64,000 nt of DNA from Candidatus Aminicenantes bacterium UBA2190 (GCA_002335385.1 DCVK01000054.1:31408-95407), one strand, 5' to 3'; positions 45,815 through 54,537 are shown, counted from the first letter of the stretch. Made by a program: numbers and translations. The notes: a model not told the origin generated them from the sequence alone.

Positions 45815-47458
45815 ATGAAACTGAAGAATGTCTTGACCCTGTCCTTGCTGGCCGGCCTGGTCCTGCTGGCGGCGCCGCTGGTCGCCGCCGCTGAACCGGT
45901 TTATGGCCATGTTTCGTTTGTCGACAACGGCGCCATGGTGCTGCGCGAAGATGGCAGCAAGGATGCGGCCGTGGTCAACCTGCCGCTGGCCCCGGGCGAT
46001 ACGGTCGTCACCTCCGCCGGCGGCCGCTGCGAGATGCAGTTCGACAACGGCACCGTCGTCCGGCTGGACAAGGGGTCGCGCCTGCGATTGGCCACGGTGC
46101 TGGCCCCCAGCCTGACCTCGAACTGGAAGATCACCACCCTGGAGCTGGAGAGAGGGCAGCTGTATGCCCTGCCCCAGTCTTACGCCCGGGAGATGTTCCA
46201 GGTCGTCACGCCCAACGCCGCCGCCAGCCTGAAGACCCGGGTGCGGGCCTATATCCGCCTGGACGACGGCGGCGGCACGTCCTTCTTCTCCGACGGCGGC
46301 AAGTTCCAGCTGCTCTACGGCGCCGACGGCCGTTCGCTGAAAAAAGTCACGGTCAAGTCGAACCATCCCGTGGCGGTCGGTGCCGGCCATGCGCTGGCCG
46401 CGCGGGTGGAGAAAAGGGATATCGAGTTCATGGCCTGGAACGAGTACGTCGACAAGCATTTCAAGGAACTGCATTACGGCGTCAGCAAGGTGCCGCCCAG
46501 GCTCAAGTTCGGCAACACATCGCTGCGCTACTGGGCGGAAAAGTGGTCTTCCCGTTACGGAGAGTGGATCTACGACGAGCTGTTCGGCTATGTCTGGCGG
46601 CCGGCCGATGAGCGTTTCGCCTACGCCGCCCGCCCCTTTTTCCATGCCGATTTCACGCGCATCGGCGACGAGCTGTTCCTGGTCCCGCAGCAGGCCTGGG
46701 GCTGGGTGCCGGCCCATATGGGTACCTGGGTGTGGATGAGCCGCGGCTGGACCTGGGTCCCCGGCGAATGGTTCCATCCGGGAATCGTCGATTACGCCGG
46801 CCTGTATTCTTACCCGATCCATGCCCATTACTATGGATTCCCCACATTCGATTACTATTGGCACAAATACCGTTTCTGGATGTCGGGATGGAACTACTTG
46901 GCCCCCGGCGAGCCCGGCTGGCCGAACCGCCCGCCCAAAAAACCCGAGCTGCCGGGACCGGTGATCACGCTGATCAAGAAAGTCATCAAGGCGCCCGACG
47001 GCAACGAGGGCAAGCGCCAGGCCACCGGCAAGGCCGGGGCGCCCATCGAGGGCGTGAAGCTGCCGGTCGCTCCGAAGCCCAGCCTGCGGGGGCCGGCCGC
47101 CGGCGCCGCGGTCAAGGCCGGCATGCCGCCGGCGCCAAGGGGCGGCGGCGGAGGCACACCCGCCGGCATTCTGCTGAAGCGCGACTGGAATCCCGACAGC
47201 CGCTGGGCGGCGCGGCGATCCTTGACCATCCGTTATGCGGGCAATTCCGTGGTGCTCCCTGAGCTGGGCCTTTCCTCGGACAAGGTGCAGGGAGTCGACC
47301 GCGTCCGGCTGCGGGAGTCGTCCCGTCGTGAACTCTTCGGGACCCCGGCGGCCAGATCGGGGGAGAATTCCAGCTCCGCTTCCGACTCGGCGGCGCGTAC
47401 GCAGGGTTCCTCCCAGGGCGATTCCGGGGAGCGCGCCCACAAGGACGACGGCAGATAG
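45815..47458 (+). CDS. FecR-domain protein with DUF6600-like Trp-rich region
   Basis: The 547-residue secreted protein has a signal peptide (VLTLSLLAGLVLLAAPLVAA), an N-terminal FecR fold (GDTVVTSAGGRCEMQFDNGT, then FQVVTPNAAASLKTRVRAY) and a middle region rich in Trp, Tyr and Gly (WGWVPAHMGTWVWMSRGWTW) like DUF6600 proteins. The last 180 residues are low-complexity Pro/Gly/Lys/Ser and probably disordered. The ATG at 45815 follows GGAGGAAGC. Such proteins are found in the envelope of Acidobacteria-like and deltaproteobacterial species; the role is unknown. A terminator follows. Confidence 0.82.
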   Translation: MKLKNVLTLSLLAGLVLLAAPLVAAAEPVYGHVSFVDNGAMVLREDGSKDAAVVNLPLAPGDTVVTSAGGRCEMQFDNGTVVRLDKGSRLRLATVLAPSLTSNWKITTLELERGQLYALPQSYAREMFQVVTPNAAASLKTRVRAYIRLDDGGGTSFFSDGGKFQLLYGADGRSLKKVTVKSNHPVAVGAGHALAARVEKRDIEFMAWNEYVDKHFKELHYGVSKVPPRLKFGNTSLRYWAEKWSSRYGEWIYDELFGYVWRPADERFAYAARPFFHADFTRIGDELFLVPQQAWGWVPAHMGTWVWMSRGWTWVPGEWFHPGIVDYAGLYSYPIHAHYYGFPTFDYYWHKYRFWMSGWNYLAPGEPGWPNRPPKKPELPGPVITLIKKVIKAPDGNEGKRQATGKAGAPIEGVKLPVAPKPSLRGPAAGAAVKAGMPPAPRGGGGGTPAGILLKRDWNPDSRWAARRSLTIRYAGNSVVLPELGLSSDKVQGVDRVRLRESSRRELFGTPAARSGENSSSASDSAARTQGSSQGDSGERAHKDDGR

Positions 47459-47472
47459 CGGGGATCTTCCCG

Positions 47473-47510
47473 GCCCGGCCCGTTCCGGAGAGGGGGGCCG
47501 GGCTTCTTTG
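47473..47510 (+). terminator. Terminator between convergent genes
   Basis: CCCGGCCC (47474-47481) pairs with GGGCCGGG (47495-47502), followed by CTTCTTTG. It lies between two converging genes and may serve both. Confidence 0.6.
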
Positions 47511-47516
47511 CCGGCG

Positions 47517-48974
47517 TCAGCCGTCGGCCGCGTTTTTTTTCGGCAGCAGGAACGTGGCCGCCACGGCGACGAAGCCGGCGACGAAGAAAGTGAGCAGGCG
47601 CGAGGTGATCCTGGCGTTCATGCCGCTCAGGCTCCACAGCACGGTGAACAGCAGCCCGCTGACGATGGTGGCGATCACCGCCCGGCCGTGGTAGCGCTTC
47701 CAGAACAGGGTGAAGATGATGACGACGGAGAAGGTGCCGCCGATGCCGGCCCAGACGTAGCCGACCACGGTGAAAATGAGCCGAGTGGGCATGAGGTAGG
47801 CCAGGGCCAGGGCGACGGCCGCCAGCAGGGCGGTGATGCGCCGCGACCGCGCCAGGCAGGCGTTCGCATCGTTCCGTTCCACCCGCGGCGGCGCCAGGTT
47901 CTCCGCCAGTTCCGATGCCGACAGCACCAGCAGCGAATCGGCGGTGGAGACCATGGCGGCGATGGCGCCGGAGATCAGCACCGCGGCCAGCGCCGGGGGA
48001 AAGAGCTTCAGCAGCACCGCCGGCAGCACGTGCTCCTGGTCGGCCAGGCCGGCCGGCCCGAAGATGGCGATGCCGATCCAACCGATGGCCAGGGCGCCGC
48101 CGTAGGCGGCCAGGGTCCAGGCAATGCCGATGTTTCTGGCTTTCCTGGCCTGGGCGGTGTCCCTGATGGCCATGAAGCGCATGCTCAGCTGCGGCTGGCC
48201 GCCCAGGTAGCCGAAAAACCATGAGAAGCCCGCCATGATCATCACCCCGGCGGCGAAGCCCGAAGCGGCCCCGGTCAGCGAGGCATAGCTCGGCCCGGCC
48301 GCCGCCAGCGCCCGCGGGATCGAGGCGGCGAACAGTCCCGGGGTGCGGGCAATATACAAAATGCCGACGATGGGCGTGACGACCAGGGTGACGATCATCA
48401 GGACGGCCTGCACGCAGTCGGTGTAGACGACGCTGCGGAAACCGCCGTAGATGGTGTAGGGGACGATGACCAGCGCCGTGAGCAGCATGCCCCATTGTTC
48501 CGGCAGGCCGAAGAGGGTGAAGAGCGTCTTGCCGCCGCCGAGGAACTGGGCGCCGACATAGAAGAAAAAGAAGAAGACGATGGTCAGGCTGGCGACGGCG
48601 CGGATCGGTTTCTCCATTTCGCCGTGTCGCTTGGCGATATACTCGCTGAAAGTGTTCACCCGAAAGCGTTCGGCCTCGTCGCGCAGCCGCCAGGCCAGCC
48701 CCGCCCAGGCGGTGATGATGCCGGCCACGCAGCCGAGCGCGGTCCACACCTCGACCAGCCCGGTGGCGTAGGCCATGCCCGGCAGCCCCAGCAGGGCCCA
48801 CGAAGATTCGCCGGTGGCCCGTTCCGAGAGTGCCGCCGCCCAGCCGGGCAGATTGCGGCCGGCAATGGCGTAATCGCAGCTGTTCTTGACCTTGTGCCCT
48901 TGGTAGAGCCCCCATAGGATCAACAGAATGAAATACCCCGCCATGACCAGCAGCATCTGCGCGAACCCCGTCAT
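47517..48974 (-). CDS. Sodium:solute symporter (SSS family, PutP-like)
   Basis: A 485-residue transporter with about 13 hydrophobic helices. It begins with the LeuT-type core YFILLILWGLYQGHKVKNSCDY, has the SERATGESSWALLGLPG and GGFRSVVYTDCVQAVLM segments typical of PutP-like sodium/proline symporters, and AMVSTADSLLVLSASELAEN near the sodium site. It should import an amino acid or other organic solute with Na+. GGAGGG precedes the ATG. A second, related symporter lies at 62163-63728. Confidence 0.92.
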   Translation of the reverse strand: MTGFAQMLLVMAGYFILLILWGLYQGHKVKNSCDYAIAGRNLPGWAAALSERATGESSWALLGLPGMAYATGLVEVWTALGCVAGIITAWAGLAWRLRDEAERFRVNTFSEYIAKRHGEMEKPIRAVASLTIVFFFFFYVGAQFLGGGKTLFTLFGLPEQWGMLLTALVIVPYTIYGGFRSVVYTDCVQAVLMIVTLVVTPIVGILYIARTPGLFAASIPRALAAAGPSYASLTGAASGFAAGVMIMAGFSWFFGYLGGQPQLSMRFMAIRDTAQARKARNIGIAWTLAAYGGALAIGWIGIAIFGPAGLADQEHVLPAVLLKLFPPALAAVLISGAIAAMVSTADSLLVLSASELAENLAPPRVERNDANACLARSRRITALLAAVALALAYLMPTRLIFTVVGYVWAGIGGTFSVVIIFTLFWKRYHGRAVIATIVSGLLFTVLWSLSGMNARITSRLLTFFVAGFVAVAATFLLPKKNAADG

Positions 48975-49006
48975 GTTCCCTCCTGGAATTTCAGACGCGA
49001 AGCGAC

Positions 49007-49035
49007 AGTTTAGAAAATGGCGGCGGATTTTTCAA
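49007..49035 (-). promoter_or_regulatory. Promoter of the 48974 symporter gene
   Basis: Minus-strand TTGAAA, 17 bases, TAAACT. Confidence 0.5.
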
Positions 49036-49058
49036 TGCCCCGCGGCCACTTGTCCGGA

Positions 49059-49340
49059 TTATTTATACAGACAGAGATAGGCGCTTTCCTCGGCGACCTT
49101 CAATTGAAATTTTTTTTTGGCGGCAACGGCGAATTTCTTGCCGGGTCCGTACGCTCTCCAGGTCTTTCTGCCGGGGAGCTTGACCGTCAGCTTGCCGCTG
49201 ATAACCTGCATGATCTCCAGCGTCGCGGTGGCGAACTCGTACTCGCCGGGCGCCATGACGCCGATAGTGGCCGGCCCCGCCGGGCTCTCGAATGCCAGCG
49301 ACTTGACCTTGCCGTCGAAGTATTCGTTGACCTTGAACAT
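49059..49340 (-). CDS. ppnP: Pyrimidine/purine nucleoside phosphorylase PpnP
   Basis: A 93-residue single-domain cupin of the PpnP (YaiE, DUF1255) family. It has the conserved [14 protein letters not shown] start, [30 protein letters not shown] and the C-terminal [15 protein letters not shown]. Family members cleave nucleosides with phosphate to free base and pentose-1-phosphate. The ATG follows AAGGAGG. It may feed purines toward the ygeW-ygfK-dpaL route further along, but they are not linked in an operon. Confidence 0.93.
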   Translation of the reverse strand: MFKVNEYFDGKVKSLAFESPAGPATIGVMAPGEYEFATATLEIMQVISGKLTVKLPGRKTWRAYGPGKKFAVAAKKKFQLKVAEESAYLCLYK

Positions 49341-49392
49341 GATGGCGTGCCTCCTTTTCTGGAATTCCCCTGGATTATAACACAAGCAATAT

Positions 49393-49510
49393 AGTGAAAA
49401 GTGAAATGTGAAAAGTGAAAAGTGGGAAGAAAAAGCGAAAAGAATGGGCAAAATTTTCCAATATTGGTTTTTTTCTTACATTTTACTTTTCACTTTTCAC
49501 TATTCACGAT
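49393..49510. repeat. Inverted pair of AGTGAAA-type 7-nt arrays
   Basis: Seven units of AGTGAAA type (49393-49441) face five TCACTTT-type units (49476-49510), giving a long imperfect hairpin between ppnP and the sigma factor gene. Confidence 0.8.
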
Positions 49511-49535
49511 AGTTCGCTTCGGTTTGGGGAATATT

Positions 49536-49565
49536 TTGTCCTCTGGCGCGTTTATAGGGTATGAT
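49536..49565 (+). promoter_or_regulatory. Promoter of the ECF sigma operon
   Basis: TTGTCC, 18 bases, TATGAT. It excludes the in-frame ATG at 49561, which lies in the -10 box, and leaves a leader of about 7 nt before the ATG at 49579. The boxes do not resemble a typical ECF autoregulated promoter (AAC...GT). Confidence 0.45.
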
Positions 49566-49578
49566 GCAGGAAGCGGTT

Positions 49579-50127
49579 ATGGCAATCGAGGAGACAATGG
49601 CCCCACAGCTTGTCCTGGTCCGGGAACGATACGACCGGCAGGAGCTTCTGGCCAGCCGCGACCGGGTTTACTGCCTGTGCCTGGGCTTTGTCGGCAACGC
49701 GGCCGACGCCCGCGACCTGGCCCAGGAAACCTTCGCCAAGGCGCTGGCCCACTTCGAGGCTGATCGGCCCGCCAACCCCCAGGCCTGGATCATGCGCATC
49801 GCGCGCAACACCTGCCTTGACCAGGCGCGGCGCAAAAAATCGCGCGGCCCCCAGCATCCCATCTCGGAGTGGCATGCCGTGGACGGGCGCACCCCGGAGA
49901 GCGAAGCCGGCCGGGAAGAGGAGATCGCCATCGTGCGCCGCGCCATCGCCGGGCTGCCGGGGCGCCTGCGCGAAGTGCTGGTCATGCGCGAGTACGGCGA
50001 GCTTTCCTACCAGGAGATCGCGCTGGCGCTCGGCATCGGCACGGGCACGGTCATGTCGCGCCTGAACCGGGCGCGTTCCGCCGTGCTGCGCTTCTATCAG
50101 GAGGAACACCATGGAAAATCAGGATAA
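49579..50127 (+). CDS. ECF-type RNA polymerase sigma factor
   Basis: The 182-residue product has sigma region 2 (DRVYCLCLGFVGNAADARDL, then AQETFAKALAHF) with the linker NPQAWIMRIARNTCLDQARRKK, and region 4 (LPGRLREVLVMREYGELSYQ, then EIALALGIGTGTVMSRLNRAR), the RpoE/SigW layout. It overlaps the next gene by 17 bases; that gene encodes a membrane protein with the expected anti-sigma shape. The sensed signal is unknown. Confidence 0.93.
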   Translation: MAIEETMAPQLVLVRERYDRQELLASRDRVYCLCLGFVGNAADARDLAQETFAKALAHFEADRPANPQAWIMRIARNTCLDQARRKKSRGPQHPISEWHAVDGRTPESEAGREEEIAIVRRAIAGLPGRLREVLVMREYGELSYQEIALALGIGTGTVMSRLNRARSAVLRFYQEEHHGKSG

Positions 50128-50644
50128 GGCCTGGCGCGAGATCCAGCTGCTGATCGAGCGCGACAAGGCGGCGGCGCTGGACGAGTTCCGGCGCCTGCCG
50201 TTCCGACCCGAAGCGCCGGCCCGGCCGCCGGCGTGGTTCCGGCTGCATCCGGCCCTGGCGGCCGTCGCCGCCTCGCTGCTGCTGGCTGTCGCCCTCCTGT
50301 CTTTCTGGCTGCTGCGCGCGAACTGGGAAAGCGTCCCGACGACGCCGACTTGGAGCGGGATCCTGTCGGACTCGTTCCTCTACGCCAAGGCGGGAAGTGG
50401 GGAATCGGCCCGGTCCGTCGATGGGGCCATGGGTCCCATGTCGCCATATTTTGCCGCCTGGGCCGACACATTGGAGCGCTCGGCGACGGTCAGCGGGGAA
50501 TCGCCGCGAACGTTCCCTGAGCAGATGGTCGTGGAGCGCGGCGATCCCGAGGAGGTGAGCCGCAAGATAAGTCGGGCGATCCAGGAGGATGTCTTCGAGC
50601 GGCTTTTGTCCGACCTGCATGAATTTCACGAAAAGGAGGCATAA
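50111..50644 (+). CDS. Putative membrane anti-sigma factor
   Basis: A 177-residue protein with a charged cytoplasmic N-terminus (about 1-42), one transmembrane helix (LAAVAASLLLAVALLSFWLL, about 49-68) and a periplasmic tail. There is no zinc-binding HxxxCxxC anti-sigma motif. Position and topology are the evidence: it overlaps the sigma gene by 17 bases and has a GGAGG site. The next gene begins two bases after the stop codon. Confidence 0.7.
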   Translation: MENQDKAWREIQLLIERDKAAALDEFRRLPFRPEAPARPPAWFRLHPALAAVAASLLLAVALLSFWLLRANWESVPTTPTWSGILSDSFLYAKAGSGESARSVDGAMGPMSPYFAAWADTLERSATVSGESPRTFPEQMVVERGDPEEVSRKISRAIQEDVFERLLSDLHEFHEKEA

Positions 50645-50645
50645 A

Positions 50646-51293
50646 ATGAAACATACACTGTTGGTTTTTCTGGTCCTGGCGCTTGGCCTGACCTTGCCGG
50701 CCGAGGAGAAAATGATGGCGGCGCCGGAAATGGCGGCGGCGCCGGCCGCGGCAGGAGCACCGACGACGGATGCGGCCGCTCTCAAGGACGGCTACTCCCT
50801 GCTCAACTCGCTGCTCGGCCTGTTCGAGAATCTCGTGCCCGAAAAGAAGGCGATGCCGGGGGAAGAGAAGGTGACCAAGGGCGGACTGGCCCTGGTCGAC
50901 GAAAGGCTGTCCCAGCTGGGAGTCGATTCCAGGGCGGCCCTGGAGGCCGGCCTGATCGACAAGATCTTCTTCCACCGCTACCAGCGCCTGCTGATGCACT
51001 ACAAGCTGATCATCATGCCGGTGGTCCGCGGCGAGCTCCTGAAGGGGCTTTTCGAGCGGGCCATCGACGACTTCACCTGGAACGTCACCTACGAGCGCTG
51101 GGCGTGGGGGGACAAGGACGGCATCGCCAAGATGGCGGCCGCCGTGGAGGAGGAGTTCGTACAGCTGATGATCTACCTCGACACGCGCCAGAAGCGCGAG
51201 GAGCTCAAGAAGAAGATCGGCAAGCGCATGCTGCCGCCCCCCCCGCCGCCGCCCGGCTCCAAGAAGAAGCCGGCCGAAAAAAAGCCGGAATAA
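50646..51293 (+). CDS. Secreted protein of the sigma operon, unknown
   Basis: A 215-residue product with a signal peptide (TLLVFLVLALGLTLPAEE), an Ala/Pro-rich linker, a helical domain and a Pro/Lys-rich tail (eight prolines in a row at about 199-206). The ATG follows AAAGGAGG. As third gene of the sigma/anti-sigma operon, it may be a periplasmic accessory or target of the stress response. No family recognised. Confidence 0.72.
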   Translation: MKHTLLVFLVLALGLTLPAEEKMMAAPEMAAAPAAAGAPTTDAAALKDGYSLLNSLLGLFENLVPEKKAMPGEEKVTKGGLALVDERLSQLGVDSRAALEAGLIDKIFFHRYQRLLMHYKLIIMPVVRGELLKGLFERAIDDFTWNVTYERWAWGDKDGIAKMAAAVEEEFVQLMIYLDTRQKREELKKKIGKRMLPPPPPPPGSKKKPAEKKPE

Positions 51294-51323
51294 AGCAGAA
51301 AATCCCCTTCCCCATTTTGCTGA

Positions 51324-51363
51324 AAGCCCGCCCTGTCTCAAGCAGCGGCGGGCTTCTTTTTTT
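51324..51363 (+). terminator. Rho-independent terminator of the sigma operon
   Basis: AAGCCCGCC (51324-51332) pairs with GGCGGGCTT (51347-51355), followed by CTTTTTTT. Confidence 0.85.
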
Positions 51364-51372
51364 GAAAGGAAT

Positions 51373-52383
51373 TCAATAGGTCAGGATGTGAATGGCGCTG
51401 ACCGCCTTGACGGCGCGGTCGGAGAAGAAATCGGGAGCAGAGAAGATGGACCAGCGGCCGCCGTCGGCCCCCTTGCCGCGGTCGACCAGCAGGAACTCGC
51501 ACTGGTCGTTGCGGTTGAACAGCTCGCTGAAGCTCAGGGCGACGCGGTAGCCGTCGACGGAAGCAACGACCAGGTAACCGCAGCGCAGCGTTTCGGGATC
51601 CAGCGCGACATGCTTCTTCAGCGCCTCGCCGAGCAGCTGGCCCCTGAAGCGCTGGATGCCGTGGAACCCCTTGCCGCGGCCGTAGAAGACCGCGGGGAAA
51701 ACGCGGAGCTCCGTCGCGGCCGCTGCGAACTTGCCGGCCTTGCCGTCGGGACCGATCACCTTGATCTCGGGAGCATATAGGGGCTTCTGCCCTTTTTCCC
51801 CCGGGACGGCGACCGGCGCCGAGAACACGGTGATGCGGGTCGGGGATTCCAGGACGCGCTCGCTGATCAGGTCGTTGCCGCAGACCAGGCGCATGGCGCC
51901 GGGCAGCGGCCAGTTCTCCAGGGTCTTGGTGGGGATGATCGGCGCCACGCGGTCGGCGATCAGCACGCGGTGCAGCGCCGTCGGGTAATAGATCTCGCCC
52001 CAGCTCAGGACGACCTTGTCCCCCTGGGCATTCTCCACCGCCACCAGCAGGTCGATGACCGAGCTCAGTTCGGCCCGGTTCTTCTTGGCGACCGCCTTCT
52101 CTTTCAGGATGTCGAACAGCGAGTATCCGTCGTAGCGGTAGGAGCCGACGAAGGCCAGACCTTCTTTCTCCGTGCGCGCCTCGCGGACGATGAGCGAGCG
52201 CCGCGGCAGGGAGGAGAGGTCGACCGGGCCGGGCTCGGCCACCTCGCCGAGCACCTCGACGCTCAGCGTGCCGGCCAGGTTCTTCACCGGAGTGTTATCA
52301 TAGAAGTCGTTGTTCTCCTGCGCCGGGCACGACAGCGCCATGGCCAACAGGACGATTGCGGACAGGAACGTTTTTTTCATCAT
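51373..52383 (-). CDS. Secreted protein with two molybdopterin-oxidoreductase-like modules
   Basis: The 336-residue product has a signal peptide and two similar halves. The first reads YRYDGYSLFDILKEKAVAKK...VVLSWGEIYYP, the second FRGQLLGEALKKHVALDPET...RVALSFSELFN. Each resembles the core strand order of the oxidoreductase molybdopterin-binding (sulfite-oxidase-like) domain, but I see no catalytic cysteine, so cofactor binding is doubtful. It follows the TonB receptor gene after 18 bases and has an AAGGAG site, so the two are likely co-expressed. It might bind the receptor's ligand in the periplasm. Confidence 0.65.
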   Translation of the reverse strand: MMKKTFLSAIVLLAMALSCPAQENNDFYDNTPVKNLAGTLSVEVLGEVAEPGPVDLSSLPRRSLIVREARTEKEGLAFVGSYRYDGYSLFDILKEKAVAKKNRAELSSVIDLLVAVENAQGDKVVLSWGEIYYPTALHRVLIADRVAPIIPTKTLENWPLPGAMRLVCGNDLISERVLESPTRITVFSAPVAVPGEKGQKPLYAPEIKVIGPDGKAGKFAAAATELRVFPAVFYGRGKGFHGIQRFRGQLLGEALKKHVALDPETLRCGYLVVASVDGYRVALSFSELFNRNDQCEFLLVDRGKGADGGRWSIFSAPDFFSDRAVKAVSAIHILTY

Positions 52384-52401
52384 GGTTTTCTCCTTGATCG
52401 C

Positions 52402-54321
52402 TTATTTGTTTTTGTTTCCTTCCAGGAAGAAGCGGGCGCCGAAGGTAAGGGTGCGGGCCTTCATCGGCCAGCCGGGCTCGGACCAGTACTCGTTGTTCAG
52501 CAGGTTCTCCGCCTTCAGGTAGACGCTGACCGGACCGAAGGCCCGCTCCAGGACGGCGTTGACCACGGCATAGGGGGCGACGTCGACGATGCCCGTGCCC
52601 GAATGGTAGATGGAGTCGGAGGCGTAAAGAAGCCAGACGGTAAGCGAGAGCAGCTCGGGGCGGTGGAAGCGGAGCGAGGCGTTCAGCTGCGAGGCGGGGA
52701 TCAGGTCCAGGTCGTCGCCGGTCTCCTCGTTCTCGGTGTCGAGCCAGGTGTAGCTGGCCGCCAGCGAGACCGGTCCGAAGGCCTTGCGCGCCTCCAGCTC
52801 GAAGCCGGTGATCCGCGCCCGGGCCACATTGAGGTACTGCTTGACGAAATCGGCGTTGATGCGGCTCTCGATCATGTCGCGGATGCGGTTTTGGAAGACG
52901 GCGCCGCTGAAAAACCAGTTGCGATCGTAGGTAAAGCCGAGCTCGAGGTTGGTGCCGATCTCGTCGCGCAGGTCGGGGTTGCCGCCGTTTTCCGGCAGGC
53001 TGTAGAGGTTGCGCATGGAGGGGAAGCGCGACTTCTGCGAGAAGGCGGCGCGCAGGTCGGTCCAGCGGTTGGGATTGTACTTCACCCCCAGAATGGGATT
53101 GAGGGTGGTCTTGTTCTCGCCGTTCTGCTTGTTCAGGTGGTCGAGACTGGCTCCGGCCATGAGCTCGACCTTGTCGCTGACGCGGAAACGGTCCTCCACG
53201 CCGAAGGAAAGGGTCTTGTGCTCATAATGTTCCCAGGGATCGCCCGCGTCGCCCTGCTGGCTGACGTCGTCGTCGCGGAAAGAGAGGCTGGCGTGCAGCT
53301 CGTGCCGGTCGCCCAGGGGCGCCATGCCCAGCACGAAGGCGCCCAGGGCGAAGTTGTCGTAGGTCGACTCCCAGGTCAGCTGCGAGAACTGGTCGTTCCT
53401 GTAGGCGTCCAGGACGTTGTAGTGCTTGACGTAGTACATGCGCGCCTTGACGTAGCCGCCGTCCAGGACGGGAAAGCTGCCGCCCAGGTTGGCCATGAAG
53501 CGCTGCCAATCCCGGAAGCGCCAGTATTGCTTCTTGTAATAATCGGTGGCGGTTGGGATGCCGTACTCCGACTGGTAGTAGGTGACCTCGGCCATGATCT
53601 CGGAGCCGCCGCCCGGATAGTAATACAACTTTCCGCCCAGGCTGAGGCGCTCGTAGTCGCTGTTCTGGCGCGGTTCGGTTGACCCGGCATCCACCCAGTT
53701 GAAGCCGTCCGACCCCTCGCGCGAGGCCGAAGCGGTGAACAGAAGGTTGCGGCCGCGCAGGGCGCCGCTGGCATAGGCGCCATAGGTTTTCCGGGTGCCG
53801 TAGTCCAGGCGCAGGGAGAACTGGTCGTCCGCCGGGCGCTTGCTCAGCACGTCGACGATGCCGCCCATGGCATTGGGGCCGTAGAGGACCGACGAGGCGC
53901 CCTTGACCACCTTGACCGACTCGATCTGGTCGGCGGCGATGGACTTGAGGTCGAAGGAGTTGTAATAGGGCTCATAGACGGGAATGCCGTCGTAGAGCAG
54001 GGTGATGCGGTTGCTTCCCAGGCCGCGCAGCTTGACGCCCCATTCGTTTTTGGAGCCGGTGGAGACGTAGGCTCCCGGCGCGCTGGGCAGGATCTCGGTG
54101 AGGTCCTTGGCCTTGATGGGCTCGATCCTGGGCAACTTGAGCTCGGTGGTGGCGGCATAGGGCAGCTCGCGCGGCACCGTGGCCTCGACCGTCACCGACT
54201 CGGTGATCATGGGCAGAACGACATCCTTTTCCCCGTCCTTTTTCTTCTCGTCCACATCCCCGGCGGCGAGGAAGAATCCGAGCAGGACCAGGCCAAGGCA
54301 CAGTAGGATTAGCTTTTTCAT
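52402..54321 (-). CDS. TonB-dependent outer-membrane receptor
   Basis: A 639-residue receptor: signal peptide (KKLILLCLGLVLLGFFLAAG), a linker with SVTVEATVPRELP, a plug domain (LTEILPSAPGAYVSTGSKNE, then VKLRGLGSNRITLLYDGIPV and NAMGGIVDVLSKRP) and a 22-strand barrel ending near FGARFFLEGNKNK. It takes up a large substrate such as a metal chelate or cobalamin, driven by TonB. The ATG at 54321 is ten bases after a GGAGG site that lies inside a hairpin. The leader in front of it is unusually structured. Confidence 0.93.
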   Translation of the reverse strand: MKKLILLCLGLVLLGFFLAAGDVDEKKKDGEKDVVLPMITESVTVEATVPRELPYAATTELKLPRIEPIKAKDLTEILPSAPGAYVSTGSKNEWGVKLRGLGSNRITLLYDGIPVYEPYYNSFDLKSIAADQIESVKVVKGASSVLYGPNAMGGIVDVLSKRPADDQFSLRLDYGTRKTYGAYASGALRGRNLLFTASASREGSDGFNWVDAGSTEPRQNSDYERLSLGGKLYYYPGGGSEIMAEVTYYQSEYGIPTATDYYKKQYWRFRDWQRFMANLGGSFPVLDGGYVKARMYYVKHYNVLDAYRNDQFSQLTWESTYDNFALGAFVLGMAPLGDRHELHASLSFRDDDVSQQGDAGDPWEHYEHKTLSFGVEDRFRVSDKVELMAGASLDHLNKQNGENKTTLNPILGVKYNPNRWTDLRAAFSQKSRFPSMRNLYSLPENGGNPDLRDEIGTNLELGFTYDRNWFFSGAVFQNRIRDMIESRINADFVKQYLNVARARITGFELEARKAFGPVSLAASYTWLDTENEETGDDLDLIPASQLNASLRFHRPELLSLTVWLLYASDSIYHSGTGIVDVAPYAVVNAVLERAFGPVSVYLKAENLLNNEYWSEPGWPMKARTLTFGARFFLEGNKNK

Positions 54322-54502
54322 TTTATGCAAACCTCCATTTTTTTAACGCGAACATGGAGGCCTGCAGGGATGCGGCGGGATGATGCGAGAACCCATAAAA
54401 GACCTCCTTTTCAAAGACGGAAGGCATGAGCGTTTCCGCGCATACCCTAACGGCCGCTGGGCATGGTCCCTGGGGACTTTAGCCCGGGCGGCTCGGAGTC
54501 AG
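54322..54502 (-). promoter_or_regulatory. Structured 5' leader of the TonB receptor, putative riboswitch
   Basis: The predicted leader is about 180 nt. CCTCCAT (54354-54360) and ATGGAGG (54332-54338) form a stem that hides the GGAGG ribosome site. Further upstream GGGTATG (54441-54447) can pair either with CATGCCC (54459-54465) or with CATGCC (54423-54428), but not both. An extra GGAGG at 54402-54406 could release the site by pairing with CCTCC. I could not match it to the cobalamin, TPP, FMN, Moco or c-di-GMP consensus from memory. Confidence 0.5.
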
Positions 54503-54508
54503 GGAGGG

Positions 54509-54537
54509 AGTCTAGCAAAAAGTAATTAAGATGTCAA
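54509..54537 (-). promoter_or_regulatory. Promoter of the TonB receptor operon
   Basis: Minus-strand TTGACA, 17 bases, TAGACT. Start of transcription expected near 54502. Confidence 0.6.

Noticed and set aside
49561..49578. ATG at 49561 as start of the sigma factor
   Set aside because: It lies in the predicted -10 box TATGAT; the ATG at 49579 fits the promoter and has AGGAAG upstream.
54322..54502. Cobalamin, TPP, FMN, c-di-GMP or Moco riboswitch assignment
   Set aside because: I could not find the conserved boxes of these classes as I remember them; only the switch-like layout is supported.
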